Assembly (NCBI GenBank): GCA_963736175.1
Contig: CAVTNU010000006.1
Span: forward strand, 1 to 64,000
Source: Rhodoblastus sp963736175
Lineage (GTDB): Bacteria > Pseudomonadota > Alphaproteobacteria > Rhizobiales > Beijerinckiaceae
Direction: 5' to 3'
DNA length: 64,000 nt
Both the position numbers and the translations under genes were made by a program. Shown piece after piece: positions 17,907 to 27,070 of the stretch; within the stretch, counting starts at the first letter, position 1; each line of letters begins with the position of its first letter. The notes below the pieces were generated by a model that was given only the letters and a program-made list of their open reading frames with translations, did not search any database and was not told the DNA's origin.

Positions 17907-19106
17907 CTAATAGGTTTCGACATGGTAACGGCCGCTTTCACGCATTGTCGCGCGCAAGTCCCGCCATGCGACGCCGACGCCCCGGCAAATATCGTCAAGC
18001 GCGGCGTCGACGCCTTGCTCCATGCCTTTCAGGCCGCAGATGTAGATATGGGTGGCGTCCGAGCCGAGCAGGCTCGAAACCAGGTCGGCTTGCTCGCGCA
18101 TGAGATCCTGCACATAGGTTTTCGGTTGGCCTTCGACGCGCGAATAGGCGAAAAACTTCGCCAGCAGGGCGTCCGGCACTTTCTGCAGCGGTCCGAAATA
18201 GGGCAGGTCTTCCGGCCGGCGCGCCCCGAAGAACAGCACGAAACGGCCGGGAGCGTTGGGCATGATGCGCCGCTTCCATTCGGTGAAGCCGCGAAACGGC
18301 GCGGCGCCCGTGCCGGTGCAGATCATGATGACATTGGCGAGCGGGTCGTTCGGCATCAGGAAGGTCGCGCCGAACGGGCCCGTCACTTCGACTTTGTCGC
18401 CCTTCTTCAGGTCGCAGATGTAATTGGAGCAAACGCCGTTCGCTTCGCGTTTCACCGTCAACGACAGATTGTTGTGGTTGGGCCGTTCGCCGTGGCGCGG
18501 GCTGGCGATTGAATAGAGTCTGATGCGGTGCGGTTGGCCCTGGGCGTCAACGCCCGGCGGTATGACGCCGATCGACTGGCCTTCGAGCACCGGAAACGGT
18601 TGATCGCCGAAGTCGAGAATCACATGGCGGACGTCGTTGTCGGCGTGCTCGGCTGTCAGACGATAGGCGCCGGTGACGGCAGCGATCGCCGGCTTGACGC
18701 GATTGTAGAGATTGACCGAGGGCTTCGACGCCGTGAATGGGGCGACCGACTTGCCGCCGACGCCGCCGTGCGCCCGCGCGATAATGGCCTCGACCTCGTC
18801 TTCGATGGCTTCGATGGAGCTCTGCGGCGCATCCGCCTGTTCGATCGGCTTTGGCAGATCGGACCAGGAATATTGTTCGTCCAGCGTGTAGGGCGCCCCG
18901 ACATAGCGCCAATTGTCGATCGCGCCGGTCGGACAGGGCGGCACGCAAGCCATACAGAAATTGCATTTGCCGGCCTCCACCACGTAGTTGTTGGCGTCAT
19001 GCGTGATGGCGTCGACCGGACAAGCCTCCTCGCAGGTATTGCAGCGGATGCAGATTTCCGGATCGATGAGATGCTGTTTCTGGATCGTTACGGTCATGGC
19101 GGACAT
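17907..19106 (-). CDS. boxA: Benzoyl-CoA 2,3-epoxidase reductase component BoxA
   Basis: 399 residues. Two [4Fe-4S] ferredoxin motifs open the protein: C19, C22, C25, C29 (CIRCNTCEEACP) and C48, C51, C54, C58 (CNFCMACVPPCP). A ferredoxin-NADP reductase module follows, with the FAD motif RLYSIASP and the nucleotide motif MICTGTGAAPFRGF. Family knowledge: BoxA passes electrons from NADPH to BoxB, which epoxidises the benzoyl-CoA ring. It is the last gene of the boxC-boxB-boxA series, 102 bp after boxB. ATG 19097 is an alternative start. Confidence 0.95.
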   Translation of the reverse strand: MSAMTVTIQKQHLIDPEICIRCNTCEEACPVDAITHDANNYVVEAGKCNFCMACVPPCPTGAIDNWRYVGAPYTLDEQYSWSDLPKPIEQADAPQSSIEAIEDEVEAIIARAHGGVGGKSVAPFTASKPSVNLYNRVKPAIAAVTGAYRLTAEHADNDVRHVILDFGDQPFPVLEGQSIGVIPPGVDAQGQPHRIRLYSIASPRHGERPNHNNLSLTVKREANGVCSNYICDLKKGDKVEVTGPFGATFLMPNDPLANVIMICTGTGAAPFRGFTEWKRRIMPNAPGRFVLFFGARRPEDLPYFGPLQKVPDALLAKFFAYSRVEGQPKTYVQDLMREQADLVSSLLGSDATHIYICGLKGMEQGVDAALDDICRGVGVAWRDLRATMRESGRYHVETY

Positions 19107-19208
19107 CTCGATATAGGCATTGGTTGCGGCGAAGGGCGGCGCGCGAAGGCGAAAGCCGGATGGGTTTTCGTCATCCGGATCTCGCCCGCCGTCACGCCTG
19201 CTCGCCGG

Positions 19209-20657
19209 TTACGCCGCGATCTCGACATATTCGAAATCGCCAGGTTTGTTGTCGATGCCGACCTTCGGCGCGGCGATCCAGCCGGCGTATTTGCCTGGTT
19301 CGGTTTCCTGTTTCATCAGTGAATTGAGGAAGGCCAGATCGTCGCGCGAAGGCAAATAATCGTCGCGCGTGGCGGCCCAGTCGGCGTCGGACAGGATGAT
19401 CCCCTTGGGCGTTGCATGAACGTCACGGAATTCGCCGATGTCGCGGTTGAAGGCGACGTGCGATAGTTCTAGGCGGAAATCAATTCCTTCCTTGGCGATG
19501 ATCTTGTTCCAGCGCTCGACGCCCTTGGCGCAGTCCTCGGTGTAGTCGTCGCGCAGACGCATGTTGAGCGCGGTCAGGGCGGGAACCTCCTCGCGGACGA
19601 TCTTTCCGTCGATGAACTTCAGCACCGGATAAAGCGCATCGGTGAGCTGGTGGTCGTCGTCGATCTTGTTTTCGCCGAAGCGGCCCTTCAATCCGGCGTT
19701 GTAGTAATTGGCCGAGTTGGTGGAGATTTCCGAGCCGAACAGGTCGAGCGTCAGCGGGTAGTGCATGTTGAGCTTTTTTTGAATCAAGGGCAGGTCGATC
19801 ACGCCAAGCGCGCGTATGCGGTCGACGTCGTAAGGATCGGCGATCCCCGCCGCCTTCATCGCCTCGCAGGTGCGTTGGATGGTTCGTCCAACGCCCGTCT
19901 CGCCGACGAACATGTGATGGGCTTCTTCCGTCAACATGAAGCGGCAGGTGCGCGACAGCGGATCGAAGCCGGACTGCGCCAGCGATTCGAGCTGCATTTT
20001 GCCGTCGCGGTCGGTGAAGAACGTGAACATGAAGAAGGACAGCCAATCCGGCGTTTCCTCGTTGAAGGCGCCGAGCATGCGCGGCGTTTCCGCGTGGCCG
20101 GAGCGTCGGCGCAATAATTCGTCGGCCTCCTCGCGCCCGTCGCGGCCAAAATATTTGTGCAGCAGGTAGACCATCGCCCACAGGTGACGGCCTTCCTCGA
20201 CATTCACCTGGAATAGATTACGCAGGTCGTAAAGCGAAGGGGCGGTCTTGCCGAGGTGGCGCTGCTGCTCCACCGAGGCCGGCTCCGTATCGCCCTGAAT
20301 AACGACGAGGCGACGCAGCATGGCGCGATATTCGCCGGGCACGTCCTGGAAGGCCGGCTCGCCCTTGTGCTTGCCGAAATTGACCTTGCGGCCTTCTTCC
20401 TTGGGCGCTAGCAGAATGCCCCAGCGATAATCCGGCATTTTGACATAGCCGAACTGCGCCCAGCCTTGTGGGTCGACGGAGACGGCGGTGCGCAGATAGA
20501 CGCGCGCTTCCTGGAAGCCTTCCGGCCCCATTTCCTTCCACCAGTCGAGGTAGCCCTGATGCCAGCCTTCCAGGGCGCGCAGCATGGCGCGGTCCTGCGC
20601 CAGGCCGACGTTGTTGGGAATCTGCGTCGAATAGTCGACATTGATCGTGTCCGTCAT
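19209..20657 (-). CDS. boxB: Benzoyl-CoA 2,3-epoxidase oxygenase component BoxB
   Basis: 482 residues, full family length. It is a class I di-iron oxygenase; likely iron ligands lie in VNVEEGRHLW (E154/E155, H158) and LTEEAHHMFVGE (E244/E245, H247/H248). It uses O2 and BoxA-derived electrons to turn benzoyl-CoA into the 2,3-epoxide. The start at 20657 has an AAGGGAGAG ribosome-binding site. boxC ends 54 bp upstream, so the genes are probably cotranscribed. Confidence 0.96.
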   Translation of the reverse strand: MTDTINVDYSTQIPNNVGLAQDRAMLRALEGWHQGYLDWWKEMGPEGFQEARVYLRTAVSVDPQGWAQFGYVKMPDYRWGILLAPKEEGRKVNFGKHKGEPAFQDVPGEYRAMLRRLVVIQGDTEPASVEQQRHLGKTAPSLYDLRNLFQVNVEEGRHLWAMVYLLHKYFGRDGREEADELLRRRSGHAETPRMLGAFNEETPDWLSFFMFTFFTDRDGKMQLESLAQSGFDPLSRTCRFMLTEEAHHMFVGETGVGRTIQRTCEAMKAAGIADPYDVDRIRALGVIDLPLIQKKLNMHYPLTLDLFGSEISTNSANYYNAGLKGRFGENKIDDDHQLTDALYPVLKFIDGKIVREEVPALTALNMRLRDDYTEDCAKGVERWNKIIAKEGIDFRLELSHVAFNRDIGEFRDVHATPKGIILSDADWAATRDDYLPSRDDLAFLNSLMKQETEPGKYAGWIAAPKVGIDNKPGDFEYVEIAA

Positions 20658-20711
20658 CGTTCTCTCCCTTGATTCTTGTTTGCTTCTCTGTGGCTTTCGG
20701 CGCGTTTGCGC

Positions 20712-22400
20712 TCAAACGCGGCGAAGATCGTAAACCGGGCGTTTGCCGGTGCCGTAATGACGCAGCGCGCCTTCCTCGCCGACCGCGTTGGGACGCTGGA
20801 ATATCCAGTTCTGCCAGGCTGTGAGGCGCGCGAAGATTTTCGATTCCATCGTTTCGGGGCCGGCGAAACGCAAGTTCGCCTCCATGCCGGTCAGGGCGTC
20901 GGGCGAGAAGCTGGCGCGCTCCTCGATGAACACGCGCAATTCCTCGGCCCAGTCAATGTCGTCGAAAGCGAAGGTGACGAGACCAAGTTTATCGGCGTCT
21001 TCGGCCTCCAGACTTTGGCCGATGCGCGCCCGCGCCTTGTCGAGGCTTTCCGGCTCGCCAAGAAAGCGCGTTTGCAGGCGCGTCAGGCCGTTGGACATCG
21101 GATAGGCGCCGAAATTCGCCGCCGTCAGCGTCAACGCGGCTGCGGGACGATTGTCGCCTTCCAACTGGCCGATCAGCATATAGGAACGGTCGCAGGCGAA
21201 GACGATCTCCGCCAGCGTTCCGGCGAAGCAGGAGTCTTGCTCCACTTGCGCGATCAGGCTGCGCGAGGTGACGTCGATCCGCTTGAGCGCGCGCTTCCAG
21301 AAGTGGCGGATCTCATTGACGAGCCAATGGCTCTTGTGCGCGTCGAGAAAATCGTCGAAGGCGACGACGCGGGCGCTCTCGCCGCTCGATTTGAATACGA
21401 ACGCGCCGATCTCCCATTCGTTGTTGCGCAGATCGAGGATAGCGTCGTCGAGTTCGCGCGCGATGCGCAGCGGCCAGAAATCAGCGCCCAGCGCGACCAT
21501 CGCTTCGATCGAGGCGGGCGGCGCGTCGTCCGGGCCTTTCAGGGTGAGGACGGCGACGCGCTTGGCGCGGTCGATCTCGACACTGACGAATTCATAGTCG
21601 ACGCCGCGATCGTGAAAGGTCCGGGCCAGAGGCGTCAGTTTGACGCCTTCGCCTTCGCCCCTGCGCGTTGATCGAGCGATGAATTCAGCGGCGCGCGTGG
21701 CGACGCGCTCGTCCATTTTCGTCGCCGGGACGATTTCGTCGACGAGACGCCATTGTAGCGCCCGCTTGCCCTTGACGCCCTCCTCAATGGTGCAGAAGAC
21801 ATCGGCGAGATCGCGGCGCACCTTGCGCTTGTCGACGACGCGGGTGAGTCCGCCGGTACCCGGCAATACGGCCAGCAACGGCACTTCAGGCAAAGACACA
21901 GCGGACGAGCCGTCATCGACCAGCATGATGTGGTCGGCGGCCAGCGCCATTTCATAGCCGCCGCCAGCGGCCGCGCCATTGGCGACGCAGATGAATTTCT
22001 GCCCCGAATTTTCCGAGGAATCCTCAACGCCGTTGCGCGTCTCGTTGGTGAACTTGCAGAAGTTCACCTTATGCGCGTGTTCCGCGCCCGCCAGCATGCG
22101 AATATTGGCTCCGGCGCAGAAAATGCGCGGCTTGGCCGAGCGCAACAACACGACCTTGACCTGCGGATATTCAAAGCGCAGCCGTTCGGCGGCGTCGGCC
22201 AATTCGATATCGACGCCGAGATCGTATGAATTCATCTTGAGCTGGTAACCTTCGTACAGGCCGCCGTTTTCGTCGACATCGAGCGTCAGCGTCGCGACTT
22301 CGCCCGCGACTTGCAGCGTCCAGTGTTTGTAGCGCGACGGATCGGTCTGAAAATCAATGCGTTTTGCCCCGTTGGCGAGTTTGCGCGCTTCTTCGGCCAT
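20712..22400 (-). CDS. boxC: Benzoyl-CoA-dihydrodiol lyase BoxC
   Basis: 562 residues, the normal size of this double crotonase-like enzyme. Crotonase features include the acyl-CoA pocket CAGANIRMLAGAEH and GAAAGGGYEMALAADHI. Family knowledge: BoxC hydrolyses and cleaves the 2,3-epoxide to 3,4-dehydroadipyl-CoA semialdehyde and formate. The ATG is preceded by AGGGG about 7 bp upstream. It heads the boxCBA part, separated from the upstream ligase part by 546 bp. Confidence 0.95.
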   Translation of the reverse strand: MAEEARKLANGAKRIDFQTDPSRYKHWTLQVAGEVATLTLDVDENGGLYEGYQLKMNSYDLGVDIELADAAERLRFEYPQVKVVLLRSAKPRIFCAGANIRMLAGAEHAHKVNFCKFTNETRNGVEDSSENSGQKFICVANGAAAGGGYEMALAADHIMLVDDGSSAVSLPEVPLLAVLPGTGGLTRVVDKRKVRRDLADVFCTIEEGVKGKRALQWRLVDEIVPATKMDERVATRAAEFIARSTRRGEGEGVKLTPLARTFHDRGVDYEFVSVEIDRAKRVAVLTLKGPDDAPPASIEAMVALGADFWPLRIARELDDAILDLRNNEWEIGAFVFKSSGESARVVAFDDFLDAHKSHWLVNEIRHFWKRALKRIDVTSRSLIAQVEQDSCFAGTLAEIVFACDRSYMLIGQLEGDNRPAAALTLTAANFGAYPMSNGLTRLQTRFLGEPESLDKARARIGQSLEAEDADKLGLVTFAFDDIDWAEELRVFIEERASFSPDALTGMEANLRFAGPETMESKIFARLTAWQNWIFQRPNAVGEEGALRHYGTGKRPVYDLRRV

Positions 22401-22946
22401 GCGTTTTCCCCTTTAGAGCGTTTCTGGTTTGCCGCGCTGAATTGTCGTCGAACGTCCCGCCGCAAAAGCGTTTCCCGTTCCTTGCGATCGGAAAAATGCC
22501 TTAGCCATTTGTTTAAGCGAATATTTTGTCGAAATTCCCATCGGCTGTCGCGAATTCCGCGCAGGGCGGGGGGACGCTCGTTTTACTCAGCTTGGCGTTT
22601 TCCGTCCGACTTGATCGAAATCAATGCGGAATATCGTTGACGCTGTTGTTCTATGTCTGCGGCTTTCTGTTTTGACGCGGCGTTTTAGCAGTGGCGGCCA
22701 GTCAGCATTCAAGACTCGAAGGTGCGGTGCGAGCGCTGTTTCGTCGAGCGTAGAGGTTTTGCGCCGAATTTTTTTTGCGACGCAAAAAATAGGTATTTCG
22801 ATACTAGAATACGCGTTACGCCTTGGCAACCGATTTCCGCTCGCGCGCGGCGCGCGGGCGTCGTCTTGTGTCGCGTCCCGCGGCCTTGGCCTGTCCTAAA
22901 GCGCGTTATTGTTGGATGATTCCATCTGACAACAACACGCTGAACC
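22401..22946 (-). promoter_or_regulatory. 546-bp spacer upstream of boxC with a perfect palindrome
   Basis: No gene is supported here. The stretch is the likely boxC promoter region. It contains a perfect 9-1-9 inverted repeat TTTTTTGCG-A-CGCAAAAAA at 22771-22789, in an AT-rich patch of an otherwise GC-rich region and 371 bp upstream of the boxC start. It could be an operator or a bidirectional terminator. No box regulator (BoxR) is present in the window to pair with it. Confidence 0.4.
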
Positions 22947-23762
22947 TCAGGGCGACAGCCGCCGCTTGAAAAAGTCAGCGACGATCGTCAGCGTTTGTTC
23001 AGGCGCCTGACGATGCGGCGAATGGGCCATGCCGGGCAGGAATTGGGTCTCGACCGGGCCGCCCGAAAGCTCTATGGCCAGATCGACATGTCGCCGCGTT
23101 CCGTAAAGATCGTCTTCGCCTTGCACCACCTGCATGGGAATGCGGATAGACGGCAGATATGACGTCAAATCCCACTGACGAAACCCGGGATCGAGCCAGG
23201 CGTCGTTCCAGCCGCAAAAGGCGACATCGACATGTTTGTGCCAGCGCGCCAGTTTCGCGCGCAGATCGGTGGTTCGATACAGATCGCGCGCTTTGGCGAT
23301 CTCGCACAGGCCAAAATCTTCGACCAGAAAATGCGGCGCGATCAGGCTGGCGCAGACAAGGCGCGGGTCAGCTTGCGAACCGGCGTAAATCGCGGCGATG
23401 GAGGCGCCGTCCGAATGGCCAAGCAGCGCGCCGCGGCGAAAGCCGATGGCGCCGAGAAGGCGTGGCAGCGTATCGCGCGCTTCCTCATGCATATAAGTCA
23501 ATGGCCGGGGCAGCGGAACGGCGCTCGAGCCGCCGTAGCCGGCGCGCGAATAGACAAAGACGCCCAGGCCCGTCGCTTGCGCCAGTTTTTGCGGGAAGTC
23601 GCCCCAAAGGCCGAGGCAGCCGAGGCCTTCGTGCAACATGACGATGGTCGGCGCGTCCTCGGGCGCGGGACCGATCAAGCGATATTCGAGTTGCTGATCG
23701 CCGAGATCGACAAAGCCCGACGGCGCGAGGCCAGTTTTCGGTTCGGCGCTTTCAGAGGCCAT
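22947..23762 (-). CDS. Alpha/beta hydrolase of the box cluster
   Basis: 271 residues from ATG 23762, which overlaps the ligase gene end by 11 bp. The longer reading to 23855 is unlikely. Features are an HEGLG oxyanion segment (44-48), nucleophile Ser117 in GHSDG (115-119), an acid in GEDDLYG and a late His in GMAHSPHRQ. It probably hydrolyses a CoA thioester or ring-cleavage intermediate, or recycles CoA. Similar hydrolases accompany box genes in other proteobacteria from what I recall, but the substrate is not established. Confidence 0.8.
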   Translation of the reverse strand: MASESAEPKTGLAPSGFVDLGDQQLEYRLIGPAPEDAPTIVMLHEGLGCLGLWGDFPQKLAQATGLGVFVYSRAGYGGSSAVPLPRPLTYMHEEARDTLPRLLGAIGFRRGALLGHSDGASIAAIYAGSQADPRLVCASLIAPHFLVEDFGLCEIAKARDLYRTTDLRAKLARWHKHVDVAFCGWNDAWLDPGFRQWDLTSYLPSIRIPMQVVQGEDDLYGTRRHVDLAIELSGGPVETQFLPGMAHSPHRQAPEQTLTIVADFFKRRLSP

Positions 23763-25284
23763 CGCGCAATTTGAACCTTTGGATTTTTCCAGTGGCCGTC
23801 TTGGGCAGGGCTTCGACGATTTCGATCCAGCGCGGATATTTCCACATGCCGACATTGGCCTTCACATGGTCCTTGAGGCTGTCTTCCAGCCCGTGCGGAT
23901 CGACCCCCTGCTTGAGGACAATATAGGCCTTGGGCTTGAGCAGGCCCTCCTCGTCGGCGCTGGGGACTATCGCCGCCTCAAGAACGGCCGGATGGCTCGC
24001 CAAAGCCGCTTCGACCTCGAAGGGCGAGACCCAGATGCCGGAGACCTTGAACATGTCGTCGGCGCGTCCGCAATAGGTATGCCGGCCGGTGGCGTCGCGG
24101 ATATATTTGTCGCCGGTCTTCGTCCATTCGCCCTGAAACGTCTTGCGGCTCTTCTCGCGTTGACGCCAATAGCCCTCGGCCGCGGTCGGACCCTTGACGT
24201 AAAGCTCGCCGATCTCGCCGTCGGCGACTACCTTGCCCGCATCGTCGAGCAGCTTCACTTCATAGCCGGGCACGGCGCGTCCCGACGTGCCGTAGACGAT
24301 GTCGCCGGGCGCGTTCGACAGGAAGATATGCAGCAGTTCGGTCGAGCCGACGCCATCGACGATCGGCGCCTTGAAACGTTCTTCCCATGTCCGGCCGACA
24401 TGTTCGGGCAGCGCCTCGCCCGCCGACGTGCAGAGCCGAAGGGCGCTGGAGCCTTTAGCGGCGTTGTGTTTGGGGTCGTTCAGCATGGCCGAGAACAACG
24501 TCGGCACGCCGCAAAAGATTGTCGGCTGATGCTGTTCGAGCACGGCGAAAACCGTGTCAGGCGTCGGCCGCAACGGGTTGAGGATGGTCGTCGCGCCGAC
24601 GGACATCGGAAAGGACAGCGAATTGCCAAGCCCATAGGCGAAAAACAATTTCGCCGCCGAATGCACGACGTCGTCGCCGCGCAGGCCAAGCAATTGTTGC
24701 GCGAAAAGCTTGCCCGTCAGCATCAGGCTGGCGTGCACGTGTTTCGTGCCCTTGGGCTCGCCGGTCGAGCCGGAGGAATAGAGCCAGAAGGCCGGCTCGT
24801 CGGCGTCAGTGTCGGCGGTGACGAAATCGGCGCTTTGGCCGGCGAGCGCCTTGGTGAAATCGTCATAGGCGCCTGACGGTCCGCTGGCGACGAAAATTCT
24901 CGCCGAGGCCGGCAGGCTCTTGAGCGCTGGCTCGACATTCGTCAGCAAGGGCTGCGAGACGAAGACCGCCTTGGCGCGGCAATCGGTCAGCATGTATTTA
25001 TATTGTTCGCTGGTCAGCAGCGTGTTGAGCAGGACCGGCACGATCCCGGCGCGCAGGGCGCCAAGAATAGCGATCGGGTATTCGATCGTATCGGCCAGGA
25101 TCAGGGCGATGCGCTCTTCGCGCCGCAGGCCCAGGGAAAGCAGCAAATTGCCGAAGCGCCGCGTTTCGGCTTGCAAGGCGGCGTAGGCGATCGAGCGTTC
25201 GTGATCGATGAAGGCGATTTTTTTGCCGAGGCCGTTTTCGACATTGCGATCCAGCAAATCCACACAGGCGTTATAAAGCGGCAT
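23752..25284 (-). CDS. Benzoate-CoA ligase
   Basis: 510 residues, ANL superfamily. The AMP-binding P-loop is YSSGSTGEPKG (169-179). The adenylation motif YGTSGRAVPGYEVKLLDD and the hinge YCGRADDMFKVSGIWVSP follow, and the catalytic Lys500 lies in ATGKIQR. The match to benzoate/4-hydroxybenzoate-CoA ligases is strong in YGLGNSLSFP and HAALMLTG-like segments. It activates benzoate to benzoyl-CoA, the substrate of BoxAB. An AGGA site lies 8 bp before the start. It is coupled to the downstream hydrolase. Confidence 0.92.
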   Translation of the reverse strand: MPLYNACVDLLDRNVENGLGKKIAFIDHERSIAYAALQAETRRFGNLLLSLGLRREERIALILADTIEYPIAILGALRAGIVPVLLNTLLTSEQYKYMLTDCRAKAVFVSQPLLTNVEPALKSLPASARIFVASGPSGAYDDFTKALAGQSADFVTADTDADEPAFWLYSSGSTGEPKGTKHVHASLMLTGKLFAQQLLGLRGDDVVHSAAKLFFAYGLGNSLSFPMSVGATTILNPLRPTPDTVFAVLEQHQPTIFCGVPTLFSAMLNDPKHNAAKGSSALRLCTSAGEALPEHVGRTWEERFKAPIVDGVGSTELLHIFLSNAPGDIVYGTSGRAVPGYEVKLLDDAGKVVADGEIGELYVKGPTAAEGYWRQREKSRKTFQGEWTKTGDKYIRDATGRHTYCGRADDMFKVSGIWVSPFEVEAALASHPAVLEAAIVPSADEEGLLKPKAYIVLKQGVDPHGLEDSLKDHVKANVGMWKYPRWIEIVEALPKTATGKIQRFKLRDGL

Positions 25285-25419
25285 CGGAGCATTCCTGAAA
25301 TGACAGGGACCGTTTTTGTTCCAACGGCATCGGAATATAGGTCCTACAGACTTGTTCTCGCCGAATGTTTTTGCCCGAAGAGTCCATCAGCTTCGCATCA
25401 AGGCGGCTGGGCCGGAAAA

Positions 25420-25908
25420 TCAGCGGCCGGTGAATTCGATCGCGCCTCCGGGCAGCAGATAGAGAACGAAGGCGGCGCCGTCGCGTATAGTCGGACTATG
25501 CGCGCTGCCTGGGCCGTAGACGTACCAGCCCGCGGGCTTGCCGTCGAAGGTCGGCGCGCCTTGCGTGGGCGCTATCAGGCCGATCTCGCCTTGCGGATGA
25601 ATGTGATGCGGGCCTGCGCAGGTCGGCATGGACACGACGTCGACGCTAAAACGTCCGGCTTGTCCGCCCGGCTTGATCACGCGGCCAAAGCGGATGCCCT
25701 CGGCCTCGCGCTGACACAGCCAGCCTTCTCGCGCGCCGGTTGCGATGGCGCCGGCGAGCCGGCGGAATGTTTCGCTGTCCGGCGGCCATGTCGTGTTCAG
25801 GAATATTTCCAGGTCGCCATCAAGCGGCTTTTGCTCGATGGTTGCGGCGACCTCTCCGATGAGACGAAAAAACACGCTTCTCGCGTCGCTTTCAGCGACT
25901 GAGTTCAT
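25420..25908 (-). CDS. PnbB/DUF4863-family cupin-like protein
   Basis: 162 residues from ATG 25908, chosen because GGAGG stands 6 bp upstream; a longer reading to 25977 lacks one. The motif PTCAGPHHIHPQGEIGLIAP and GAAFVLYLLPGGAIEFTGR point to a small cupin-type metal site. As I recall, the family includes 4-hydroxylaminobenzoate lyase (PnbB), and members often sit next to benzoate-CoA ligases. Here it is the first gene of the ligase transcript, 135 bp upstream of it. Whether it acts on a benzoate derivative or protects the pathway is not known. The 197 bp upstream (25909-26105) likely hold the promoter. Confidence 0.75.
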   Translation of the reverse strand: MNSVAESDARSVFFRLIGEVAATIEQKPLDGDLEIFLNTTWPPDSETFRRLAGAIATGAREGWLCQREAEGIRFGRVIKPGGQAGRFSVDVVSMPTCAGPHHIHPQGEIGLIAPTQGAPTFDGKPAGWYVYGPGSAHSPTIRDGAAFVLYLLPGGAIEFTGR

Positions 25909-26105
25909 GTTCGGCCTCCATGCCGTTTCCTGCCCATTTGACGCGCTCGCTTCAGCGGGTCGCTTAATTGCGCTCAACTCTGGCAGCTTAAATCAGTATG
26001 TCAATACCGATTTATCCGGATAGAGAAACGAGGCGTGGCCGATCCTCCAGAAAGGATTGCTTTTCGATCTCGCCGACAAGCCGAAGCCTATGTCGACGAA
26101 TGAGA

Positions 26106-26465
26106 TTATTCGTCCTCGCCGAAGCGATCGGCGACCAAGGCGGCGATGGCGTCCAGCGCTTCGCGCGCCTGCGGCCCGGTCGCCGCGACGTCGATGGTCG
26201 CGCCGAACCCGGCGCCGAGCGTCAAGATGCCCATGATCGACGAACCGCCCACGGTCTCACCGCAGCGCGAGACCGTGATCTGCGCGTCGAATTGTTCGAC
26301 GCATTGCACGAATTTCGCCGTGGCGCGGGCGTGCAGGCCCTTGCGGTTGACGATGGCGATCTCGCGCGCCAACGCGCCGTCCGGCGCCGGCGGGTTCGGC
26401 GGGCAAATCTCGCACGGTTCGATGTTGCTGCGTTCGCTCATAACGTCCGATCTGTCATTTGCCAT
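26106..26465 (-). CDS. HPr-like phosphocarrier protein
   Basis: 119 residues with an N-terminal extension. His45 in NRKGLHARATA is the EI-dependent phosphorylation site. Ser76 in GGSSIMGIL is the regulatory site targeted by HPr kinase. It overlaps the EIIA gene by 11 bp; ATG 26441 would avoid the overlap. Together with EIIA and HprK it forms the truncated regulatory PTS of alphaproteobacteria, which has no sugar permease and senses carbon or nitrogen status. Confidence 0.93.
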   Translation of the reverse strand: MANDRSDVMSERSNIEPCEICPPNPPAPDGALAREIAIVNRKGLHARATAKFVQCVEQFDAQITVSRCGETVGGSSIMGILTLGAGFGATIDVAATGPQAREALDAIAALVADRFGEDE

Positions 26466-26856
26466 TCAGGAGTTTGCTGGCGACATAGATATATTTGCGT
26501 CCAGCGTCCTGAGCCATCGCCACCGCCTGATCGAGATTGGCGTCGGCGCGGACCGAGGCCAGCTTAATCAGCATCGGTAGATTGATGCCGGCCACTACTT
26601 CGACGTTGGCGCCCTCCATCACCGAAATGGCGAGGTTTGAGGGCGTACCGCCGAACATGTCCGTCAACACCGCCACTCCCTCGCCGGTGTCGACCGCATG
26701 CACGGCCGCGACAATATCCTTGCGGCGGCCTTCCATGTCGTCTTCGGCGCCAATGGTGATCGTCGCCAATTGTTTTTGCGGACCGACCACATGTTCGAGC
26801 GCAGCGCGAAATTCAGTCGCCAGATGGCCATGGGTCACAAGCACTATGCCGATCAT
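26455..26856 (-). CDS. PTS EIIA component, mannose type (regulatory)
   Basis: 133 residues from ATG 26856; a TTG two codons earlier is also possible. His9 in LVTHGHLATEF is the phosphorylation site, and DMFGGTPSNLAI is the family signature. No EIIB/EIIC is nearby, so it acts as the terminal regulator of a phosphorelay EI-HPr-EIIA rather than in transport. It is cotranscribed with the HPr gene. The 214 bp upstream (26857-27070) hold no supported gene. Confidence 0.93.
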   Translation of the reverse strand: MIGIVLVTHGHLATEFRAALEHVVGPQKQLATITIGAEDDMEGRRKDIVAAVHAVDTGEGVAVLTDMFGGTPSNLAISVMEGANVEVVAGINLPMLIKLASVRADANLDQAVAMAQDAGRKYIYVASKLLNGK

Positions 26857-27070
26857 CGACAATTACCGTCCTGTGTCCTTGAAAGGCGCGTGCGCGGCGC
26901 CAAAGGCCTTCAATATTTGATCCATGCGCTCCTCGCCAGCGGTGGCGACCGTTGCGGCTTCATATCGCGCTCCGGCGACCTTCATCAAAGCCGTTCAAAA
27001 TCGAGCGGCCATTTTGTGCGTCGCAAAGGCGATGGCAAGTAAAATACGTCAGATAGGATAATTTTACGGT

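Noticed and set aside
20676..21671. Long plus-strand open frames antisense to boxC and boxB
   Set aside because: They mirror real coding frames and show biased, Arg/Ala-rich composition.
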